Source of the DNA: Apium graveolens | Lineage: Eukaryota > Streptophyta > Magnoliopsida > Apiales > Apiaceae | Direction of reading: 5' to 3' | Length of the DNA stretch: 64,000 nucleotides | Assembly (NCBI RefSeq): GCF_009905375.1 | Contig: NC_133650.1 | Location: forward strand, 143,600,476 to 143,664,475 | In this document: positions 22,563-34,388 of the stretch, piece after piece | How the letters are laid out: each line of letters starts with the position of its first letter | How positions within the stretch are numbered: the first letter of the stretch is position 1 | Position numbers and translations under genes: made by a program | Notes under the pieces: model-generated | Told to the model about the DNA's origin: nothing | Databases searched by the model: none | Seen by the model: only the letters and a program-made list of their open reading frames with translations

Positions 22563-23906
22563 TGAAAGGCATATGACATAGCCAATTTGTATATTCGAGG
22601 ATTTAACTCAACTCAAATAAGAATGTAATAAGTAAATAGTGGATCTATTGTCAGAGAGATCTCACTAAGTAACATCTGTCAAAGGGTTAAGAAACATTAT
22701 TCATCTACGGACTTGAAGACTTAATTCACTGGAAGAAGCTCAAGAAATTGATCAAGTCCCAGTGATATAAATCAAGATTGTGGATTTAACCAAGTGACAG
22801 AGATCTCGTCAGGGTATCAATTAATTACAAGGATTTAATCTGAAGAAAATCCAGAGTATCAAGGTCAAGGCATGAAGAAACGTCACGGAAGTTAGTCACT
22901 CATGAACCAGACAGTACATCGAGTGTCAACATTGAAGTGGTGGAATTGATTCATAATTTCAGTGATTTTCAGAAGATACTCAGAAGAATGGATGCTGCTC
23001 AAGATTAGTATTAATTCTCTATTAATTAATTAAGTCATATAATTTAATTAATAAAATGAATTATATCTGCAAAGATTAATTTATTGATTAATTGAATTAT
23101 TTGTTTACTTAATTCAGAATTAATATTAAGGTATTTCAGGATTTTAATTGATTTAAAATCTGTTATTAATTCTTAAAGTCAACTGATTGTATTAGTATGA
23201 CAATCGGTATGACAATCAATAGTCATACCGAAAGTCATGCTAATTCAAAAGGATTGTCTTATCAGATTTTTTATTACATTAAAATCTATTATTAATTCAG
23301 TAAGACAATCTGATTTTGAACTACTATGACAATCGGTATGACAATTGATAGTCATACCGAAAGTCTTGCTAGTTTATTCTAATTGTCTTGCCAGCTCAAA
23401 GAGATTGTCATGCCAATACATTCTACTCGACTGATTGGATTAAAAGAAGCAGAAGAAGAGATTCATGCATTAATTTATTCAACAGAACACACAAGTCAAG
23501 AACACAGCAGAAAACAAAGGCACACCATTTTATTTTTCATCTGCTTTATTCAAGATCAAAATTCTAGATTGAAAAGTTAAATCCAATCCACTAGAATTAT
23601 TTATCTTGTTCTTGTGTATCAATCTAGCGGATTAAAATCCCTAGAACTTAATCTCAAATCGCATTTAGCATTTGATCTTTTAATTGCAAAAATAGAAAAA
23701 GTTCATGTCGAATTTATTCTAGATTTGTAATAATTGATTTGAGATTAATCCCTTGTAACCGATACCGTAGTTGTAACACCTTTCAAGTTTAATAAAAGTT
23801 TTATTTAACTTGAATTTTGTTTCACATTTTTATTCCGCATTTTATTCGATTAAACGGTATTGTTTGCATTCAACCCCCCCTTCTACAAACAAATTGGGAC
23901 CTAACA
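22563..23906 (+). repeat. 5' LTR of element B (1344 bp)
   Basis: TGAAAGGCATATG … GGGACCTAACA. It contains two palindromic blocks of the TATGACAATCGG family (23193-23241 and 23319-23374), a likely poly(A) signal (TTTAATAAAAG, ~23802) and a C8 run near 23873. The small ORF at 23383-23580 is in the LTR and not a gene. Confidence 0.93.
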
Positions 23907-23908
23907 AT

Positions 23909-23921
23909 TGGTATCAGAGCC
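23909..23921 (+). other. Primer binding site of element B
   Basis: TGGTATCAGAGCC, two bases inside the 5' LTR, complementary to the 3' end of initiator Met tRNA. Confidence 0.92.
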
Positions 23922-24004
23922 TTCTGATTAACGTACAAATCTAGATCCTAGACTTTTGTGTTTCTTTCACTTCTTGAATTTTTTATTCACTCAAAAAATT
24001 CATA

Positions 24005-26278
24005 ATGACTACACAAAAAGTTGGAACCGTTAAAATTCCACTTTTCGATAAAGAAAATTATGTTATGTGGAAGAAGAAGATGCTACTGTTTTTACAAGTT
24101 GCTAATCCCAAATATTTGCAAGTGTTAAAGAAGGGTCCAAAAATTCCTATAGTTATTGAACCAGAGGTAATAGAAAATGATGTGGTGATCACCAAAGCGA
24201 GAACTTATGTGAAAGATCCTGAGGATTTCTCTCCTGCTGAAATAGAAGAAGCCTCACTGGATGCTAGCCTTCAATTAATTTTAGTAGATTCCCTTAATCC
24301 CTTGATGAATAGACATGTGATGAATTGTAAAGATTCCAAACATATCTGGGAAACTATTGAGATTATTAATGAAGGCACAGAGGAAGTTAGGGAGAACAAG
24401 CTAGAAATCCTAACCTCTGAGTATGAATACTTTAAATCCAATCCAGGAGAAGGAATCACTGAAGTGTTTGAGAGGTACAATGCATTGATCAACAACCTGA
24501 ACATTAATGGTAAATAATATTCCATCAGGGAGGTCAACAAAAAGTTCCTTTTAACACTGCCAACTCATCTCGAACATAGAATCACTGCCATAAGAGAAGC
24601 AAGAGATCTGAGTGAGATTTCTTTGGAAAGGCTCTATGGTGTGTTAAAGACTTATGAGTTGGAGCAGATTCAGTAGAAGGAAGTTTACGGGAAAGGAAGA
24701 GTGGTCAGCACGTCTACTGCTCTAGTAGCTGATGAACAACAACAACAACCACAATATCAACAACAATTTCAACAGTCAGAAAGAATGGTACAGTCTTCCA
24801 AGGTTGAAGATAATGTGATAGTAGCAGAATTTGATCCTCCTACTACAAATCAATCAGGAGAAGATTATTATTCCTTGGAAGAACTGGAGCAATTGGAGGA
24901 TGAGTCAATGGCCCTGATTGTCAAGAGATTCTCAAATGTCAGATTCAAAAGGAATCCCAAGTTCAAGTACAAGTCCAACTACAACAGATTCCAGAAAGGT
25001 GGATCTTCATCCTCGAACACCAGCAGTGGTGGGTATAAAACAAGGATGGTTGATCGAAGCACCATTCGATGCTTCAACTGCAATGAGTTGGGACACTTTG
25101 CCACAGAATGCAGGAAGCCAAAACAAGCAAGGAAGAACTCTTACGATTCTAATCAAAAGAGTAAATCTGAAAGGGCTTACCTGGCAAAGGGAAGAAGCTG
25201 GGATGATACTGACAGTGAAGATGAAGAAGTTGGGAATCTTGCTCTCATGGCTAGTGATGCAAACACCTCATCGTCAAGAAAAGAGGTAAAATTTACTGAT
25301 GCTGAATTAGTTTATCATCTAGGAGGTTCCTTAGATTGTGCTCGTCGTGATAATGAATTGTTAAATCAACAAATCAAAGACCTTGAGAAAGAGGTCAATA
25401 AATTAAGACTTGTGCACATTAATCAAGATAAATTAAAAGAGCAAGTATCTTTTCTAGAGAATAGAGTTGACTGTTATAGACAACTTGAAACTATTCTCAA
25501 AGACAAGATCACCGGTCTTGAGGCTAAGGTTAAAGCTTACTTTAATTCTTGTTCGAAGTCCAAAGAGTTTTACAATAAGCAAGCTGTTAATCAAACATCT
25601 GGTATAGGTTATGATTACAATGCTGCTATTGGAAAATTAGGCATAAACTCCCCTCCTCATGTATGTGCTAAAGGCAGGGAAGTACCACATGTGCTTAAGG
25701 GTGTTGATGAACCCCTCTATAAAGAATCAATTGCTGAACCATTTGATGAGACCTCTTTTATTATTCAAGAAGAAATCCGTGCTGAAGATAATGCTAATGA
25801 GAAAGCTGTCTCCAAGTCAAGTGTGTCAAAAGTTCCAGTCAAGGTTGTGAAAGCAACTGAGACTAACTCAGACACACATGAGTTGGATAACACAAATGCC
25901 ATGTCTACCATGCATAAGTTGCCTATTGTTAATCCCTCTCATAAAGCATGTGGTGTTCCTGATTGTATGTCTTGTGCTTTTAATCTGATGTTTACTTATT
26001 TTAATGGTAAGCATGTTTCTAATGATAAGACTACTCCTCGTCAGCATGTGAATAATAGAAAGCATGATAGGTCTAAGACTGCTAGTCCTCCTAAAGCTAG
26101 AAAGGAGACATTTGTGCCTAAGCCTAAACATAAATTTGTCAAGGCTGTTCACAAGGTCAAATGTTCAGTCATTGAGAACGTTGAGAATATTAAAATTAAG
26201 AATGTTGTTTTGCCTGATAAAGGCCAATTTTACAAGTATGCCGGACCCAACCAAGCTTGGGTTCCGAAGAAGGTCTAA
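24005..26278 (+). pseudogene. gag: Gag of element B (757 codons, two stops)
   Basis: The start ATGACTACACAAAAAG matches the intact copy in element C. Stops at 24515-24517 (TAA, Tyr codon in C) and 24674-24676 (TAG, Gln codon in C). Domains: copia Gag N-terminus (ENYVMWKKKMLLFL), a glutamine-rich stretch, one CCHC zinc knuckle CFNCNELGHFATEC at residues ~356-369, a coiled coil (~447-515), a cysteine cluster CGVPDCMSC, and a Lys/Pro-rich tail ending WVPKKV. It packages the element RNA. The stop ends gag in a different frame from pol. Confidence 0.92.
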
Positions 26279-29200
26279 TCCATTTGTATTACAGGGCATT
26301 AAACAGGTACAACCGGTAGTGTGGATTCTTGACAGCGGATCGTCAAGACATATGACCGGAGATAGAGCCCTGCTATCAAATGTGGTTGAGAAAGTTGGCC
26401 CAGTGGTTACCTTTGGAGATAACAACAAAGGTTTAACAGATGGATATGGCTGTTTGCTAGCTGGAAATGTTATCATTGAAAATGTGTATGTTGTGCAAGG
26501 ACTTGAACACAATCTGCTTAGCATTAGTCAGTTCTGTGACAACGGCTACAATGTTTTATTCGACAAGCTGAAGTGTCAGATTCTGCACAAGAAAAGTGAA
26601 AAACCCTCCTTAATAGGAATCCGGAAAGGAAATCTGTTCGTAGCTGACATGAACTCTGGAAGCAATCCTGAAGTCAATTGCTTCTATGCAAAGGCATCGT
26701 CAGATGAGAGTTGGCTATGGCACAAGAGACTTTCTCATCTCAATTTCAAAACAATGAATTCTCTTGTAAAAAGAGAATTGGTAAGAGGTCTGCCTCAGCT
26801 GGAATTCTCTCCAGAAGGACTATGTGAGGCTTGCCAGAAAGGAAAGTCAAAGAAAGCAAGTCACAGAGGCACTGACACATCTTCCATAACTGGTGTTCTG
26901 CAATTATTGCACATGGATTTATTTGGACCAGTTAATGTCCTTTCGATGTCAAAGAAGTGTTACTGTCTTGTGATAGTTGATGACTATTCCAAGTATACGT
27001 GGGTTTTATTTCTTCACTCTAAGGATGAAACACCACAAGTTGTGATTGATCATATCAAGATGATTGAGTTAGATTCTAACGTCCCTGTTAGAGCAATAAG
27101 GTCAGATAATGGAACAGAATTCAAGAATTCACTTCTCAATGGATTCTGTACAGACAAAGGGATTACCAGACAATTTTCAGCTCCTAGAACCCCTCAGCAA
27201 AATGGAGTGGTAGAAAGGAAGAATCGTACATTGATTGAAGCTGCAAGAACGATGTTAAGTGAATCAGGTCTTCCAATGTACTTTTGGGCTGAAGCTGTCA
27301 ATACTGCATGTTATACTCAGAATCGAACTCTAATCAACAAAGACTTCATGAAAACTCCTTATGAGATTTTTAATGAACATAAACCTTCTATCAAATACTT
27401 TCATGTATTTGGTGCCAGATGCTTCGTGCTCAAGGATGGAGATGAGCGTCGTGGTAAATTCGAGGTAAAGGCATATGAGGGTATTTTTGTTGGATATGGA
27501 AGAAGATCATACAGAGTGTATATCATTGATCAACACAAAGTAACTGAAAGTGTCAATGTTACATTTGATGACACTAAACGCCCTAGTATCCAAACTGAAG
27601 ATCCTTCTGAGAAACTGAAGTTTGATGATATGTCAGATTCAGAATCAGAACATGGTCAAGAATCTGAGGTTGTTGCTGGTGAAGAACCTGTTAATCATGA
27701 TGATACTCAAGGTAATAGTGATGGAAACTTTGGCAACAATGGAGATACCACTGCTACTGATGGAGAATCATCAAGTCAACATGGCAACAACTCAGGGGGA
27801 GATGCTGAAGGATCATCTAGTAGGACACAACATCCAAATGAGTTTCAAGGTGAATCATCAAGATCAAATCTTCCAAGACAGACTGTCTGGAATAAAGCTC
27901 ATCCTTTTGAGTTGATTATTGGTGATCCAGATGTTGGAGTGAGAACTAGACATGCTACTCAAAATGAGTGTCTGTTCTCAGGATTTCTTTCTGAGATGGA
28001 ACCTAAGAAGATTAAAGAAGCACTAACTGATCCAGATTGGGTGATTGCTATGCAAGATGAACTCAATCAGTTTGAAAGTCAACAAGTCTGGAAACTTGTA
28101 CCTAGACCTACACACAAGAAAGCTGTTGGTACTAGGTGGGTATTCAGGAATAAACTAGATGAAGATGGTGTAGTTACAAGAAACAAGGCAAGACTGGTAG
28201 CAAAAGGGTATTCTCAAGCTGAAGGCATTGATTATGATGAAACCTATGCTCTAGTGGCTAGACTTGAGGCCATCAGGATATTTCTGGCATTCGCAGCATT
28301 CTCAAACTTTAAAGTTTATCAAATGGATGTCAAGAGCGCCTTTCTGAATGGAAAGTTGGATGAAGAGGTATATGTAGAGCAACCTCCTGGTTTTGAAGAT
28401 CCAGATCATTTGGATTTTGTCTTCTTTCTTTTCAAGGCTATCTATGGGCTCAAATAGTCTCCAAGAAAATGGTATGACACTCTCTCTGAATTTCTTATTG
28501 AAAATAGCTTTATTAGAAGTGTCATAGACAAAACTCTCTTTTCTAAAAAACATAAGAATGATACTATATTAGTCCAAGTCTATGTGGATGATATAATATT
28601 TGGGTCTACTAATGATAATCTCTGTAAGAGATTTGCTAAGTTAATGCACAGCAAGTTTGAAATGAGCATGATGGGAGAGCTGAAGTTCTTTCTTGGATTA
28701 CAAGTAAATCAAAGGTTAGATGGAATATTTATTTGTCAATCCAAGTATCTCAAGGAACTCCTCAAAAAGTACAATCTAGAGGATTCTGCATCAGCAAGGA
28801 CTCCATCAACTACAGCTGTCAAGCTTGGACCATGTGAAAACTCCATTAAGGTAGATGTCACAAGCTACAGAGGTATGATTGGCTCGTTACTCTATCTTAC
28901 TGCAAGTAGACCAGATATTATATATGCTACATGCTTATGTGCAAGGTTCCAAGCGGATCCTAGAGATATTCATCTCGTTGCTGTTAAACGAATCTTAAGA
29001 TATCTTAAGGGAACACCAAATCTAGGTATTTGGTACCCTAAAGAATCTGGTTTTAACCTTGTTGGATATACAGATTCAGATTACGCAGGAAGTGTTGTTG
29101 ATAGGAAAAGCATCTCAGGGAGTTATCAATTCCTAGGAAGCAGGTTAGTCTCATGGTACAACAAGAAACAGCAAACAGTTTCCAACTCAACGGCCGAGGC

Positions 29201-29531
29201 TGAATATATTGCTGCTGGAAGCTGCTGTGCTCAGATCTTGTGGATTAGGAACCAGCTACGAGACTATGGCTCTGTATTAAACAAAATTCCTATTTTATGT
29301 GAAAATACAAGTGCAATAGCCATCACCAACAACCCTGTGCAGCACTCGAGGACAAAGCGCATTGACATCAGGTATCATTTTATTAGAGAGCACGTCATGA
29401 GTGGTACTGTTGAACTATTTTTTGTTCCAACAGAAGAACAAATAGCAGATATTTTCACTAAACCACTTGATGAATCCACATTTACCAGATTAGTTGGTAA
29501 ATTGGGCATGTTGAATAGTTTTAGTGATTAA
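26279..29531 (+). pseudogene. pol: Pol polyprotein of element B (PR-IN-RT-RNase H), one stop
   Basis: The frame lies +1 relative to gag and overlaps the gag end by more than 200 bp. Motifs in order: protease [14 protein letters not shown] (26322), GAG-pre-integrase [11 protein letters not shown], integrase zinc cysteines CEACQKGK, catalytic HMDLFGP / RSDNGTEF / [14 protein letters not shown], an acidic Gly/Asn-rich linker, [14 protein letters not shown] and YVDDIIFGSTN motifs (the latter at ~28581, its first residues upstream of the Met at 28584), and RNase [24 protein letters not shown] and QIADIFTKPL. A single in-frame TAG (28455-28457) sits in YGLK-stop-SPRKWY, a Gln codon by family consensus. 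Otherwise full length. Confidence 0.93.
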
Positions 29532-30716
29532 TTTAGTTAATATCTGAGATCTGTTCTTGAATGAATTTACAAATGAATTTTTCATAAATGAAAAATTCAT
29601 TTGCAAATTTATTTTATCATTTTATCATATGTCTTGCTTATTTCTATGGAATTTTTATTATCTTATCTTATTTATTTACTCAAATTGTTAATTTTAATGT
29701 CTCAGAATATTTTATTTTCTCTAAAAATATTTTTCTATGAATTTAATTTGTTAAAATTCAAAAGAAATCTATTTTTGGACTGAAAATATTATTATCTCTG
29801 AAATATTTTAATTATTTTAATTATGTAAATATTTTCTGCCATATTCATTTCAGTTTTCTGTAATTGTAATATTTTATATATTTTTTGTTTATGTGTTTTT
29901 CTAACAGTTTTTATGTTAATTATTCAGTATATTTAAAATATACTTAATTTATTTTATACTAGAATGACAATCGGCAAGACAATTAAATTGTCCTGCTGAA
30001 AGTCATTCCAGTACTAATACTTGTTTTATTTAATCAGTTTAATTTTATAACTGGCAAGACAATCGGTATGACTATTGATTGTCATGCCAGTAATAAAATT
30101 AATATCAGATATATTATGTTTTATTTTGTACTGGTATGACAATCGGTATGACTATCAGATTGTCATACCAGTTATATATTATTAAGCTGGTGTGACAATC
30201 GGTATGACAATCGGTATGACAATCCGATTGTCATACCAGTTATACTACTTAATGGTTTTTGTGTCTGTTCTTTTTATTTTCATCAGTTTAGTTCATTTTG
30301 TTTTTCAAATTTCAACAGTTTCTCTTTCTCTCTCTCTCTCTCTCATATTCGAATCAAACTCAACTGATTCCTTGTCTTCCTTGCTCGAGTTTTTACTCAG
30401 CATACAAAAATCATCACTCCTGTGATATATACATACAAGTATATACATACAGAAGTGCTGTTGAATTTTTGTTATAAAAAAAAAGTTTGTATTCGTTGAT
30501 TTTGGGTATTTTTGATTTAAATTTTAATTTCTGTTTTGTGTCTTTTGGCTTTTCAAATCTGCGTTTGTGAGTTAAGAATTTTAACGAGATACATTTCTGT
30601 CTAAATTTTTCGATTATAATTAATTCAATTCGAATTATTAAATTAATTTAATTAATTCGAATTTTCTTAATATTATTCTTAAAATTCTGAAAGTGTGTGT
30701 CTTATTATTATTTTAA
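29532..30716 (+). promoter_or_regulatory. Post-pol regulatory region of element B with four palindromic blocks
   Basis: A+T-rich and non-coding. Four hairpin-forming blocks built from TATGACAATCGG occur at 29958-30012, 30049-30091, 30130-30172 and 30185-30241; the third has a perfect 15-bp stem (ACTGGTATGACAATC). A (CT)n run (30322-30342) and a TATA-like gatatatacatac (~30424) follow, then a ~290-bp leader to the ATG at 30717. The same palindromes occur in the LTR. Confidence 0.55.
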
Positions 30717-33700
30717 ATGGCTCTCAATTTCCAAATTGTCGCGCATAATCAGGTTGGTTATTTTAATCCGGAAAAATGTGATGTGGAAAAATTTAAGCCT
30801 TGGATTAGATTTTTAAATGACCATTCGATTGTTAGCTCTGCTATTAAATCAAATGTGATTTTAAATGTCGATCTGCTTAGACTGATTTGCACAACCTCTA
30901 CTGTGGCCGATGATTCAAAATCTTTTTCATTCACCGTGGCAAACATACAGTATGTGGTTGATGAAACAGTAGTCAATCAAGCGTTAAATTTTCCATTGGA
31001 CAATTTCTGTAATTTACCCTCTGAAAATGATATCACAAATTTTTTCCATGCTATTCACTATCAGGGGGTGATCAATTTAACCAAACTTTCTAAATCCAAT
31101 TTGGTGTCTGAATGGGATATTTTCTTCGATACACTTTCTAAAGTGTTTGCCAACTTCACTAAATCCAACTTTCACAACATCACTTCCACTCTGCAGTATA
31201 TTGGTCTTGCGGTTGTTTTCAATCAGAGGATCAATTTTGGCAAACTACTTTTTCCCATTCTCTTGAGACGTCTCACTACTGCTTTACGTGATCCTTCTAC
31301 AAATCGTAGGGTATCATGTTACTATGCTCGTTTTCTCATGCTTATAGCAGATCATCTTCTCACACCTGAACACAAAGCCCTTTTTGCTAACTCTGCAGTA
31401 ACCGAACCCCCTCCAGTAAGCAAAAAGATTTACACCCGCCAAGACACAACCTTTAAATTCATGCAAGTTCCAGTACTTGTATCTGCTTTCATGGCCACTT
31501 ATATTCCTTTACCTATTTTCAATCTTCCCGGTCATGAACAGCAACCTCAACCTCCAGTGGTTCAAGCCACCCAGGCTCCTCCAACATCAGATGCTCTTCC
31601 ATTATAGGTAGTAATTCCTCACTCTCACTTCATTCCTACTTCTGTTGAAAGACCCCCAGTGGTTGATAGGGCTGACCATGAAGTTGTAGAACCACAGATT
31701 CAATCCCAGGTCATAGAGCCAAACACAGAGTCACATTCTATCTCAACCTCTCCCCCACTGTCTAAAATGTTACCCAGAAGATTAATAGGAAGTAGTGCAT
31801 TGTTAAATGTGAGTGAACCCTCAGCTCTGCCTCCTCCAAAGAAAAGAAGAACTTATACTGAGGCATCTGAAAGCCCATCCTTGTCCTCCCAACAGGACAT
31901 GGACTTTGAAATGGCCGATGAACAGTTACTAGAGACATTCTCTCAACAGGATGAATCTATTGAAATTCGCCATAGGGCCATGGCATCTTGTACTGAGTCA
32001 AGCACAATTCCATTACTCACAATGGAACCATATATATCCACAGATGATACTCAGGACACAGAGCGAGGAGTGCACATAGAGTCTGTTACAGTGCCTGCCA
32101 TAGTTACGGCAGAAGAGCAGTCACATGCTTCTGAGGGAAAATCTGACTCTCAGCCACCCTTAATAGAGTCATTTTCTCCCCACCCAGATCAAACACCTCT
32201 GGCTCCCTCACGGGATTCTCCACTCGCAGATTTATCTGGAGAAAGTGGAGGGCAACTCGGTCAATCTATCCCTGAAGCAATTCAGACATCTATTTCACAT
32301 GAAATGATAGGTTTGACTGAGGATCGGGACTCGCGAATTCCCATTGCACCACCACTGACCTCTCTTGAAGAGGCTAGGGTGATTTTAACTGCAGGTACAG
32401 AAGAACAGCAACAGGAAGACTCCTCACGAGCAATTATATTGAGAGAAACACAAGCACGTGAGGTGAGTGAACCAAACACGAGTGAAATTCAGGTGAGAGC
32501 ACACACAGACACAGATACTGAAAACCTGTTAGCTCAAATTGCTGCTCTAAAGAAGAACTTGCTAAAAGCCAAGCTGAGGCTCAAGCATTCAAAGCACAAG
32601 TGGTTGAACGGTCTTCTTCTTCCACCTCTGTCAACAATCAGCTGGCACTCATAAGAAATGATATCTCAGATCTCAAGAACACTGTCACACCAAAGCTCAA
32701 TTTCATTCAGGAAACTCCAACTTTATCATCTGATGACATTTCTAACTTCTGCTCTCTACATACAAGGATGACTTCTCTTGAAGATTTGGTTGAAATGAAT
32801 CGTTCACTGGATTCCTCCAGATTTATGAAGATAGAGACAGGTATGGAACATCTGAATGAAGGGATGAAGCACCTGTACTACATGATCAAAAATTCTCACT
32901 GTCCCAATGAAGAACAAATGACTTAATTTGAAGGGCCGTCTGGTGGAGGCTCAGGCTCGGGAGGTGATGGAGGTCATGGAGGATCTAAGGGAAAGTCCGT
33001 AGAGGATCCCTCAACTAAGGGGGAGAAGAAAGGGAGTAGTGGAAAGGGGAAAGCAAAAGATACCTCTGCTGGGGACAAAGGAAAGGCTGATGATGTCTAT
33101 TACAGTGGAGAACATGATGACTTTGATATTTTTGACATTCCCACTGAACCAGTCTTGGAAGATAAAGATGGTTTATTTGAAGCTGAAGAGGAAAGTGATT
33201 TTGGAGAATGGGAAGAGGAAGCTACAGTGGATCCTATCTTTGAGAAAGAGTTTCAGCAGCAGCAGTCAGAGATGAAAAGAAAAGAAGCTGAACTCAAAAA
33301 GGTCTCCCAGATCATTGACATGAGGAAAGACATACAAAGAACAGAAACTCTTCAAAAGCAACGTCTTCATGACATTAAGGCTCAAGAAAGGAGAAGAGAT
33401 GTCATACTGAAGATTGGTGAAAAATGGGATGAAGCTAGGAGAGTACTTGATATGCCTCAGCTGAGCACTAACAATGATAGACAGTTCCTACATCTTCTTG
33501 ACAAGCTGGAAATCTCAAATCCTAACAATGACATGTACATAAATGCTATCAAGACTGAAGTCTCAAGGATCATAGCTGCTTTTGATAGATCCCTAAATGA
33601 GATGAACATTTTTGTATATTGTCAGAGTGAAAGATCTTTCAAGGTGTCACTTCATCTATTTGAGAATCGTTCTTTGTCAGAGATTTGGGTTCTTCTCAAC

Positions 33701-34126
33701 AAGGTAAAAAGAAGCTCAGAATTGAATGAAGTTCTTCGAGAAAGGCTTAAAGAGTTTGCCAGAAGGGCTAGTCCTCAAGTGGTCAACAATCCTCATCAGG
33801 TGAGATTCTTTAAGTCTGATTGTCTTCAAATCTGTCAGCTAGATGTACAATCTCTTAAAGACTACTCAGCTAAGCATCTGGTCTGGATGGAAAATCATTT
33901 AAGAACTGCTGGATACTCATCCATGTTGAAGACTCAAGCTGCTGATTTGATATAAGCTTATTGTGAAAAGAATATTAAAAGGTACAATCAGATCAAGAAT
34001 AAGCTGAAGTCAGTTGGAGTTCAACCAGTCAGACCAGCAAGCTTCACTTCAGAAAAGGATCGTGTCTTTGACAAAGAGTTGCTTCAAGATTTAGAAGAAG
34101 GTGAAGTCAGAAGAGAAGACAACTGA
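30717..34126 (+). pseudogene. Large accessory protein of element B (~1136 codons; three stops, one 1-bp deletion)
   Basis: The frame starts ATGGCTCTCAATTTCC and runs to TGA 34124-34126. It is broken by TAG 31605-31607, a 1-bp deletion in an A run at ~32550, TAA 32924-32926 and TAA 33953-33955. Residues 1-215 match element E's protein at the same spacing: F-V…Y-V…AL-FP (71-93), SEWDIFFD (131-138), QYIGLA (160-165), FNQ, CYYARFLMLI (201-210). Then a Pro/Gln/Ser/Glu-rich disordered stretch with PPKKRRTY (possible nuclear signal), a coiled coil (~600-740), a Gly/Ser/Lys-rich linker, an acidic patch, and a Lys/Glu-rich helical C-terminal region (EMKRKEAELKKVSQIIDMRK). No membrane segment seen. Function unknown. 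Confidence 0.8.
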
Positions 34127-34374
34127 AGTCAATTAGCTCAAAACTCAATGTAATATGATTAGAGCTTTATGAATCAAGATAGTCTAATGTAGTTATATGT
34201 TCAGGCTAGAGGAACATCTATCTTGTATTCACTTGTAAATTTCTTTTGGAATCTGGAAAATGTTAAATATAATCCAGAACTTTTCTGCTATTTACTTTGC
34301 ATTACTATTTATATCTTTTTCTTATTTGTTAGTTGAGTTATCCTCTAGGTATTTGTTGTTATTGTCTAACAAGC

Positions 34375-34388
34375 AAATAGGGGGAGAT
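34375..34388 (+). other. Polypurine tract of element B
   Basis: AAATAGGGGGAGAT immediately before the 3' LTR TG at 34389. Confidence 0.9.

Noticed and set aside
20982..22585. Several 60-90-aa minus-strand frames between A's small gene and element B
   Set aside because: Opposite to the element's coding strand, no motifs, and interrupted by the decayed plus-strand region.
26279..26300. A 22-nt GT…AG segment at the gag end as an intron that would join gag to pol in frame
   Set aside because: Far below the minimal plant intron length; kept only as part of the frame-offset observation.
29601..29783. 60-aa hydrophobic frame after B's pol, also in C at 43339-43521, looking like a membrane peptide
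   Set aside because: It lies in A+T-rich non-coding sequence, its Phe/Leu/Ile composition follows from base composition, and B and C are recent copies, so conservation is not informative.
23193..30241. Palindromic TATGACAATC blocks considered as a CRISPR-like array
   Set aside because: Spacing and units are irregular, the sequence is plant nuclear DNA with retrotransposons, and the same blocks occur in LTRs.
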